From JBKBRC01 sp046292345 (GTDB lineage: Bacteria; Bacteroidota; Rhodothermia; Rhodothermales; Rubricoccaceae), in the NCBI GenBank assembly GCA_046292345.1, contig JBKBRC010000008.1:1-64000 (forward strand): a DNA stretch of 64,000 nucleotides. The letters run 5' to 3'. Made by a program: the position numbers and the translations under genes. The notes under the pieces are model-generated. The model worked only from the letters and a program-made list of their open reading frames with translations. It did no database searches and had not been told where the DNA came from. Below are positions 58,628 to 64,000 of the stretch, one piece after another. Each line of letters starts with the position of its first letter. Position 1 is the stretch's first letter.

Positions 58628-59404
58628 TCACGGTGCAGCGTCGAGGCGCTGCTCGGGAGGGACGGGGCGGAGGGCCCGGGCGGGTACGCCCATGTGCACC
58701 TGTCCCGCCTCGGCGTCGCGCGTGAGCACGGCCCCCGCCGCCACGACGGCCTCCGGAGGGACTTCGCGTCCGGGCAGCAGAACGGCGCCGACGCCCAGGC
58801 GCGCCCCGCGCCGGACGGTCGGCCCGCCAAAGTGCTTGCGCCGCTCCTCGGTGCGGCCCATGAAGTTATCGTTACTCGTGAGCACGCCCGGCGCGACGAA
58901 CACGTCGTCCTCGATCGTCGAGAAGGCCGTCACGTACGCGTTCGTCTCGAGCTTGCAGCGCGCGCCCACCACAGAGTCGTTCTCGATTGCCACGCCGCGC
59001 CCGACGATGGTCTCGTCGCCCACCGAGACGCGCTCGCGGACGGTCGCGTAGTCGGCCACGAGCACGCGCGCGCCGACGACGCATCCGGCGTAGAGCACCG
59101 CGCCGGTCCCGACCAGCGAGCCTGCGCCAACGACGGCCGGGGGCAGGGCCGGGCCGGCGGTCGTCGTCGCGCTGCGCGCCGCACGCAGCGGCTCCTTACC
59201 GATCTCGGCGTGGCTGTCCACGCGCACGCCGTCGCCAAGCCGTGTGCCGGCGTGCAGCACGGCATGAGGCCCTATGCGCACGCCGTCGCCGAGTACTGCC
59301 TCGGCCTCGACTACGGCAAAGTGGCCGACGACGACCTCTGCGCCGAGCCGCGCCAGCGGATGCACGAAGGCAGACGGTGCAATGGAAGCGGAATCGGCAG
59401 GCAC
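58628..59404 (-). CDS. Left-handed beta-helix acyl/acetyltransferase (WbpD/WlbB-like)
   Basis: The 258-residue protein consists of hexapeptide repeats ([LIV]GxGxx) forming a left-handed beta helix: IAPSAFVHPLARLGAEVVVG, AVLGDGVRIGPHAVLHAG, TIEDDVFVAPGVLTSNDNFMGR and LGVGAVLLPG. The middle segment fits N-acetyltransferases acting on amino sugars such as WbpD. Start is GTG at 59404, chosen because MPADSASIAPSA begins the helix and the predicted promoter ends just upstream. It is followed by the aminotransferase and oxidoreductase genes on the same strand. Confidence 0.85.
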   Translation of the reverse strand: MPADSASIAPSAFVHPLARLGAEVVVGHFAVVEAEAVLGDGVRIGPHAVLHAGTRLGDGVRVDSHAEIGKEPLRAARSATTTAGPALPPAVVGAGSLVGTGAVLYAGCVVGARVLVADYATVRERVSVGDETIVGRGVAIENDSVVGARCKLETNAYVTAFSTIEDDVFVAPGVLTSNDNFMGRTEERRKHFGGPTVRRGARLGVGAVLLPGREVPPEAVVAAGAVLTRDAEAGQVHMGVPARALRPVPPEQRLDAAP

Positions 59405-59443
59405 AGGAGCAGGGGGGCAGAGGCCGAAAAGGACGGGTGAGTG

Positions 59444-59477
59444 TAGCTTGCTTCCGTCCCAACTGCCGCGCAAGCTA
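59444..59477. promoter_or_regulatory. Face-to-face TAGCTTG promoters forming an inverted repeat
   Basis: TAGCTTGC on the plus strand (59444-59451) and its complement GCAAGCTA (59470-59477) point toward each other with 18 bp between. The plus element faces the 50-residue membrane protein gene (54 bp away). The minus element faces the acyltransferase gene (67 bp away). If both work, the first nucleotides of the two transcripts overlap. Confidence 0.55.
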
Positions 59478-59503
59478 GCGCGTCCCCGCAAAGCCCGACG
59501 CTC

Positions 59504-59656
59504 ATGGCCGACTTTCTGCTGATCGCCCTCCAGATAGCCGATCCACCGCTCACCGATCACGTCACGAACCTGCGCTGGCTGCCCATCGCGAGCGTGATCG
59601 TGCCCGTGATCCTGCTTGTCGTGATCTGGATCGTCGGGAGCCGGCGGGCCGTCTGA
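59504..59656 (+). CDS. Small single-pass membrane protein (50 aa)
   Basis: A short ORF of 50 residues starts at ATG 59504 (MADFLLIALQIADPP) and contains one strongly hydrophobic segment (LPIASVIVPVILLVVIWIVG) ending in GSRRAV. It has a TAGCTTG element 54 bp upstream and a hairpin downstream, and lies between divergent genes, so it looks like a genuine gene. I recognise no family. The charged tail after the helix would put the C-terminus in the cytoplasm. A 13-bp repeat overlaps its stop. Confidence 0.6.
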   Translation: MADFLLIALQIADPPLTDHVTNLRWLPIASVIVPVILLVVIWIVGSRRAV

Positions 59657-59740
59657 GAAGACCGTCCGAGAAGACCGTCCGAGGCTGCGTCCGAGACGTG
59701 CCGGCGCAGGCGAGGAAGCCACGAGGAAACCACAGAGAAA

Positions 59741-59770
59741 CGGGGACGCCCCTCGCCGGGCGCGTCCCCG
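59741..59770. terminator. Hairpin between the small membrane gene and the TPR gene
   Basis: CGGGGACGC (59741-59749) pairs with GCGTCCCCG (59762-59770). No T-tract follows on either strand. It lies between convergent genes and could terminate both, with Rho help. Confidence 0.6.
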
Positions 59771-59817
59771 CTTGCCGATCGAATCCGGCTCTTGACTGGC
59801 CTGTCTCGGCCGCCTGG

Positions 59818-60600
59818 TCACTTGCCGTCGTCTTCGGCCGCAGCGGCATCCATCTCGCGGAGGTAGTGCTCGGCCCACGCGCTCCAGGCGCCCGTGCGGG
59901 CCGCCTCAAAGGCCTCGCGCGCGCCTGCGAGGTCCCCCGCGCCGCGCTTGGCGATGCCGAGCTCGATGTAGTAGGGCGAAAGGTCCGACGCCGCGCGGTG
60001 CGACTCAACGGCTGTCTCCGCATAGGGCACCGCCTCGGCGTGGCGTTCGAGCGCGTTGTAGACCCGCGCGAACTGGTAGGGCAGCGCCTCGTTCTGGATG
60101 CCGTTGTCGCGGGCCGTCTGGAGCAGCGGCAGCGCCTCCTGCGCCAGCAGAGCGGGCAGCGGGTTGGCCTGCAGCTTCGCCGACGCCTCGCGGTAGGCCA
60201 GCTGGCCAACGGCCCGCTGCGCCGCCTGCGCCGTCTCGGTGTCGCGTGCGGTGCGCGCGAGCGCAATCGCCTGCTCGAACGCCTCGATGGCTTCGGCCGT
60301 GCGGTCGAGGCCCATCAGGGCCTGCGCGCGCCCGTAGACGTTGCGCGGGTTGCGGTCGTCGAAACGGATGCCCTGCTCAAAGCGCGCGAGCGCCTCGGCG
60401 TGGTTGTTCTCGCGCAGCAGCGCAACGCCTTCGTTGTAGAGCAGGCGAGACTGGTTCTCGTCACGTGCGACGGGCGCCTCGGCGGCCGGGGGCGCCTCGG
60501 CGACGACGGTGTCGGGAGGGGCAGACTGGGCCTGCGCCGGCACGAGTGAGACGGCGCCGAAGGCCGCGAGCAGAAAAGCAGTGCGAGTGGGGAAAGCCAT
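59818..60600 (-). CDS. Secreted TPR-repeat protein
   Basis: The 260-residue protein has a signal peptide (about 1-25, ending PAQAQS) and tetratricopeptide repeats over the rest, for example LLYNEGVALLRENNHAEALARFEQGI and GRAQALMGLDRTAEAIEAFEQAI in part, with a later YYIELGIAKRGAGDLAGAREAFE. TPRs mediate protein interactions in the periplasm. It is convergent with the small membrane gene and no specific role is evident. Confidence 0.82.
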   Translation of the reverse strand: MAFPTRTAFLLAAFGAVSLVPAQAQSAPPDTVVAEAPPAAEAPVARDENQSRLLYNEGVALLRENNHAEALARFEQGIRFDDRNPRNVYGRAQALMGLDRTAEAIEAFEQAIALARTARDTETAQAAQRAVGQLAYREASAKLQANPLPALLAQEALPLLQTARDNGIQNEALPYQFARVYNALERHAEAVPYAETAVESHRAASDLSPYYIELGIAKRGAGDLAGAREAFEAARTGAWSAWAEHYLREMDAAAAEDDGK

Positions 60601-60713
60601 ATCGTGCGAGCGTGAGATTTTGGGGGTGGGATGCGCGAGCGGGGAGGCGCCTGATGCAGCCTCTGAGAGAACGCCAGAGCAGACGCCGCTGGTGCCCAGC
60701 GGCGTGCAAACGA

Positions 60714-61466
60714 TCAGAAATTGGGCGTCGTACCCTCAGCCTGGCCGAACTGCTCGATGATGTCTACGGCCTCGACCGGGTCATCGGTGAGGTGGAACAG
60801 GCCGAGGTCGCCCGGGGAAATGAAGCCCTCGCCGGCGAGTACGTCGCGGACCCAGGCGATCAGGCCGCGCCAGTAGGCCTCGCCCATGAGGATGACTGGA
60901 AAGCGAGCCGTCTTGTGCGTCTGGATGAGCGTGAGGCTCTCGAAGAGCTCGTCCATCGTGCCGAAGCCACCTGGCAGCACGACGAACCCCTGGGCGTACT
61001 TGACGAACATCGTCTTGCGGGCGAAGAAGAAGTCGAAGACGAGGTTCTTGTCCGGATCCACGAAAGGGTTGGAGCCCTGCTCATGGGGGAGCAGGATGTT
61101 GAGCCCAACCGAGATGCCTCCTGCTTCGCGCGCGCCCCGGTTGGCGGCCTCCATGATACCGGGGCCGCCGCCGGTGATGACGGCGTAGCCGCGCCGTGCC
61201 AGCTCGGCCCCGACGGCCACGCCGAGCGCGTAGTACGGCGTGCCGGGAGGCGTACGCGCCGAGCCGAACACCGAGACGCTCGGGCCGCAGCGGCCGAGGC
61301 GCTCGTAGCCCTCCACGAACTCGCCCATGATGCGGAAGACGGCCCAGGTGTCCTTGAGGCGCTGCTGCTGCCACGCCTGAATGTCACGGGGCGTCATGGG
61401 GCGCGCCGCCTCGAAGGGCGTCGGGACGGGCGCGCCGTTCTCGGTAGAGAGCGAGGCGGAATCCAT
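60714..61466 (-). CDS. LOG family (TIGR00730) Rossmann-fold protein
   Basis: The 250-residue protein has VSVFGSAR, GYAVITGGGPGIMEAANRGA (the nucleotide-binding motif) and VVLPGGFGTMDELFE (PGGxGT). LOG proteins hydrolyse nucleoside 5'-monophosphates to base plus ribose phosphate; some make cytokinins. Bacterial members outside plant contexts are of unclear role. Start ATG at 61466 opens MDSASLSTENG; a longer upstream reading enters a hairpin. Confidence 0.87.
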   Translation of the reverse strand: MDSASLSTENGAPVPTPFEAARPMTPRDIQAWQQQRLKDTWAVFRIMGEFVEGYERLGRCGPSVSVFGSARTPPGTPYYALGVAVGAELARRGYAVITGGGPGIMEAANRGAREAGGISVGLNILLPHEQGSNPFVDPDKNLVFDFFFARKTMFVKYAQGFVVLPGGFGTMDELFESLTLIQTHKTARFPVILMGEAYWRGLIAWVRDVLAGEGFISPGDLGLFHLTDDPVEAVDIIEQFGQAEGTTPNF

Positions 61467-61499
61467 AGGGCGAAATCCTCGGGAGGAAGGCAAACGCGT

Positions 61500-61533
61500 G
61501 AGCGGCCCCCGGCTCAGGGCACGGGGGCCGCTC
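61500..61533 (-). terminator. Perfect 12-bp hairpin between ompA-like and LOG genes
   Basis: GAGCGGCCCCCG (61500-61511) pairs perfectly with CGGGGGCCGCTC (61522-61533) around a 10-base loop, 60 bp after the OmpA-like gene stop. Little T-rich sequence follows on the minus strand, so termination may need Rho. Confidence 0.65.
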
Positions 61534-61592
61534 AATCTAACGCGAACTTTGCGTGAAGGGAGGGAGGGGTGCGACACCCTGCCCCAGGCGCG

Positions 61593-62291
61593 TCAGCCGC
61601 CGTACTGGCTCTGGAGGCGCTGGCGGTACTGCTCGTTCGGGTAGATCGCGATCTCGACGCGGCGGTTCTCCGGCGACGTGCCGGGGATGCCCGGCAGCGG
61701 CTCGTTCTCGCCGCGGCCGTAGGCCATCAGCCGGCGCGCGGGGACACCCTGGGCAACGAGGAACTGGTAGACCGCCTGCGCGCGCTGCTCCGAGAGGCGC
61801 TGGTTGTGGTCAGCCGGGCCATCCGTAGAGGCGTGGCCGACGATCACGGCGTCATGGTCCGGGTAGTTCTGGAGGCTCCGCGCGAGGTCGCGCAGGTCCG
61901 CCTGGACGCCCGGGCGCAGCGTGGCGCGGTTGAGGTCGAACAGGAGCGCGTTGTCGAAGCGGATGGCGATGCCCTCGGCGCCCGTGGCCGGGTCCGAGAC
62001 GCGCTCGACGCGGGCGTTCTCGAGCTCGCGCTCGAGCTCGGCCGCCTGGCGGTCCATCTGGCGGCCGATGACGGCCCCGGCCGTGCCCCCGACGGCCGCA
62101 CCGATGATGGCCCCGCGGGCCGTCGAGCCAGTCGCGCGGCCAATCACGCCGCCGATCACGGCGCCGGCGCCGGCGCCGACGGTGGCTCCCTGGCCGGTGC
62201 GGTTCATGTTGGCGCAGCCGGTCTGCGACAGGCTCAGAGCCATCAAAAGGGCAAGCGGCAGGGCCGCGAAGCGGAAGCGGAAAGTGTTCAT
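61593..62291 (-). CDS. OmpA-family protein with glycine-zipper domain
   Basis: The 232-residue protein starts with a signal peptide and a probable lipoprotein cysteine (LSQTGCANM; the lipobox is imperfect), then a glycine zipper (GAGAGAVIGGVIGRATG and GGTAGAVIGRQMD), and a C-terminal OmpA domain that binds peptidoglycan: IRFDNALLFDLNRATLRPG, HASTDGPADHNQRLSEQRAQAV and RRVEIAIYP. It probably anchors the outer membrane to the wall, as YiaD-type proteins do. Confidence 0.93.
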   Translation of the reverse strand: MNTFRFRFAALPLALLMALSLSQTGCANMNRTGQGATVGAGAGAVIGGVIGRATGSTARGAIIGAAVGGTAGAVIGRQMDRQAAELERELENARVERVSDPATGAEGIAIRFDNALLFDLNRATLRPGVQADLRDLARSLQNYPDHDAVIVGHASTDGPADHNQRLSEQRAQAVYQFLVAQGVPARRLMAYGRGENEPLPGIPGTSPENRRVEIAIYPNEQYRQRLQSQYGG

Positions 62292-62610
62292 GACGAAGTA
62301 AGGGAGATGGGCGGTGGGTGAGGGTTGCCGTGAAGGATACGCGGCGGGTAACGCAGGGCGGAGCTTTTCAAGTTCCATGCCCGATGCCAAAACGGCCTTC
62401 CTGACAGGATAGCGCCCCGAACGGGCCGTCTGGCCATGCCAGGCGGACGTGCGGCCGTCGTACAGGGTGGCCCCGAGTGTAGTCCTGAGTGGACATCCCG
62501 CTCCTGCGCGCGCGGGCGCGCTGCCCCCCGTGCGTCCGCGCCTGCGTGGCGAGATGTGCGTAACCTTGCCATGCCCCTGCTCGCCTTTCCCCATCTGCGA
62601 AACTGCCCGC
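62292..62610. other. Divergent region between ompA-like gene and nucleotidyltransferase
   Basis: These 319 bp hold no clear gene. On the minus strand GGAACTTG near 62372 preceded by TTTTGG could be a promoter for the OmpA-like gene; on the plus strand TAACCTTG at 62561 precedes the nucleotidyltransferase. A GCCAGGC/GCCTGGC type inverted repeat is near 62430-62450. Confidence 0.5.
62561..62568 (+). promoter_or_regulatory. Candidate -7 element for the nucleotidyltransferase (TAACCTTG)
   Basis: An 8-base variant (TAnnnTTG) 43 bp before the ATG at 62611, similar to TAGACTTG at 255. Confidence 0.4.
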
Positions 62611-63612
62611 ATGAAACTGATCGTCCCGATGGCCGGACGCGGCACGCGCCTGCGCCCGCATACGCACGTCACGCCCAAGCCCCTTCTGCCCGTCGCCGGC
62701 CGCACCATGGTCGAGCGCATCGTCGAGACGTTTGCGAGCGTGCTGCCGCGCGGCATTGAGGAAGCCGTCTTCATCCTCGGTCCAGACTTCGGCGACGCCG
62801 TGCGCGACGAGCTCGCGGCCATCTGCGAGCGCTTCGGCATCCGGCCCTCGTTCGCCGTGCAAGACCGCGCCAGAGGGACTGCGCACGCGGTCGCGCAGGC
62901 CTGCGACGCCCTCGCCGGCGAGTGCGTCGTCGTGTTTGCCGACACGCTCTTCTACATGGACGAGACGCCCGACCTCGACGCGGACGCGGTCATCTGGGTC
63001 AAGCACGTCGAGGACCCGCGCCGCTTCGGCGTCGTCGTCAAGGACGAGACCGGCCGCATCACGGACTTCGTCGAGAAGCCGGAGCAGCCCATTTCCAACG
63101 AGGCCATCATCGGCATCTACTACGTGCGCGAGGCGGCCATGCTGCGCCGCGAGATCGAGTACCTGTTGGATCACAACGTGACCGGCGTCGGGGGCGAGTT
63201 CCAGCTCACCGACGCGCTCGACCGCATGCTCAAGGCCGGCCTCACGTTCAAGACGGCCTCCGTCTCCGAGTGGCTCGACTGCGGCACCATTCCGGCCCTG
63301 CGCGAGACGAGCGCCATCGTAATCGCCAAGGACGGCGAGCACGAGAAGCTGGGCGAGGTCGCCGGCGACGTCGAGATCACCGAGCCGGTCTACATCGGCG
63401 CCGGCGCGCGCGTGCGCGCCTCGGCGCTCGGGCCCAACGTGGTCGTCGAGGCCGGCGCGACCGTCGAAGGGTCTACGCTGCGCGACACGACCGTCTTTGG
63501 CGGTGCCACCGTTACCGACAGCAGGCTCGACGCGTCGTTCGTCGGGCATGACGCGGTCGTGCGCGGCTTCCATGGCACGCTCAACATCGGCGACCACGCC
63601 ACAGTCGGCTGA
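62611..63612 (+). CDS. Sugar-1-phosphate nucleotidyltransferase with beta-helix tail
   Basis: The 333-residue protein has the nucleotidyltransferase core (LIVPMAGRGTRLRPHT, PKPLLPVAGRTMVERI, DFVEKPEQPISN) and a C-terminal left-handed beta-helix (about 255-333, VYIGAGARVRASALGPNVVVEAG). This is the COG1208 layout of glucose-1-phosphate thymidylyl/uridylyltransferases and GlmU-like enzymes. The exact sugar is not clear. Its stop shares bases with a possible ATG of the next gene (TGATG). Confidence 0.9.
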   Translation: MKLIVPMAGRGTRLRPHTHVTPKPLLPVAGRTMVERIVETFASVLPRGIEEAVFILGPDFGDAVRDELAAICERFGIRPSFAVQDRARGTAHAVAQACDALAGECVVVFADTLFYMDETPDLDADAVIWVKHVEDPRRFGVVVKDETGRITDFVEKPEQPISNEAIIGIYYVREAAMLRREIEYLLDHNVTGVGGEFQLTDALDRMLKAGLTFKTASVSEWLDCGTIPALRETSAIVIAKDGEHEKLGEVAGDVEITEPVYIGAGARVRASALGPNVVVEAGATVEGSTLRDTTVFGGATVTDSRLDASFVGHDAVVRGFHGTLNIGDHATVG

Positions 63613-63662
63613 TGGCCGCGGCCGGCCGACGGGGCCGGGCCGCCGGCGCTTCCCGCGCCCCG

Positions 63663-64000
63663 ATGCACCTCCATCCCGACGACGCCGCGTCTCGCCTGGG
63701 CTTCGACGCCGTCCGCGCACGGCTGGCCGCGCACGCGCGCACCGTCTACGGCGCCGAGGCGCTGGCCGCGCTGGCGCCGAGCGCCGACCTGTCCGAGGTC
63801 GAGGCGCGCCTCGCGCGGGCCGGGCAGATGCAGGACCTGCTCGGGTTCGACGATCCGCTGCCGCTCGGCGGCGTGCCCGAGGTGCGGCCCACGCTGCGCC
63901 TGCTCGCTCCGCGCGACAGCCGCGCTGACGCCGAGGCCCTCGCCGACGTCGGCGCGGTACTCGCGGCGCTGCGCCGCCTGCACGACTACCTGCACGCCCG
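63663..64000 (+). CDS. mutS2: Endonuclease MutS2, N-terminal part (runs off the window)
   Basis: The first 113 residues of a protein that continues past 64000. RLGFDAVRARLAAHARTVYG and LSEVEARLARAGQMQDLLGFDDPLPLGGVPEV match the start of MutS2, which acts in recombination suppression and ribosome rescue through a C-terminal Smr domain. The catalytic parts lie outside. ATG 63663 was chosen; an in-frame ATG at 63612, overlapping the previous stop, would add 17 low-complexity residues. Confidence 0.75.
   Translation, partial: MHLHPDDAASRLGFDAVRARLAAHARTVYGAEALAALAPSADLSEVEARLARAGQMQDLLGFDDPLPLGGVPEVRPTLRLLAPRDSRADAEALADVGAVLAALRRLHDYLHA

Noticed and set aside
1..64000. tRNA, rRNA, transposase, integrase or phage genes
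   Set aside because: I looked through the intergenic regions and the reading frames and saw no cloverleaf, rRNA segment or mobile-element protein.

Overview
The window is a gene-dense, very GC-rich (roughly 70-75 %) bacterial chromosome segment with about 60 protein genes, no rRNA or tRNA, and no recognisable prophage or insertion sequence. Four things point to a marine member of the Rhodothermota/Bacteroidota, most likely near Rubricoccus/Rubrivirga. There is a KR2-type sodium-pump rhodopsin, a bacteroidete-style Rho, many lipoproteins and TonB-plug proteins, and a TAnnTTG element upstream of many genes that resembles the bacteroidete -7 promoter motif. The taxonomic call is inference.

Layout. 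1-8.6 kb: the tail of an HsdR-N nuclease-like protein, a cNMP/CBS/DUF294 protein with a damaged catalytic site, purL, an NDUFA9-like SDR protein, a deoxynucleoside kinase and an outer-membrane barrel protein. 8.6-20.9 kb: an envelope pair (glycosyltransferase plus LpxH-like phosphatase), an MFS transporter with a probable 5' frameshift, a HAD phosphatase, a canonical Rho, folC-tsaE, a ferredoxin-NADP reductase, rnhB, a membrane-anchored MurF-like ligase and an alpha/beta hydrolase. 21-25 kb: a second, divergent Rho with a repeat-rich N-terminus and long leader, convergent with the NDQ rhodopsin, followed by radC and a 10-N assembly gap. 25-40 kb: fabI, an M1 peptidase lipoprotein, a HAD hydrolase, an L,D-transpeptidase, two NfeD proteins, a TonB-C lipoprotein, membrane-anchored MsrA/MsrB, two barrel-less TonB-plug proteins, der, a lipoprotein, an MBL/beta-CASP protein and a DUF2911 protein.

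40.6-48.4 kb is a tetR-tolC-hlyD-RND efflux operon preceded by a perfect 16-bp palindrome that is a good operator candidate. 48.5-59.4 kb is a surface-polysaccharide precursor region: manC, ugd, uxs, rmlA-C-D without rmlB, a WecA/TagO-type initiating transferase, and a Gfo/Idh/MocA dehydrogenase + DegT aminotransferase + left-handed beta-helix acetyltransferase set resembling the WbpB/E/D (diacetamido-uronic acid) pathway. 59.5-64 kb: a 50-residue membrane protein, a TPR protein, a LOG-family protein, an OmpA lipoprotein, a second sugar nucleotidyltransferase and the start of mutS2.

The most unusual feature is the density of unrelated short tandem repeats (13-24 bp, 2-8 copies). Inside genes their units are multiples of three. 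At five gene ends the unit contains the gene's own stop codon, and at four of these it is 14, 16, 17 or 20 bp in exactly three full copies, so the stop appears in all three frames. At tsaE-folC the same process has made a relay of overlapping ATGA start/stop codons through two 5-codon mini-ORFs.
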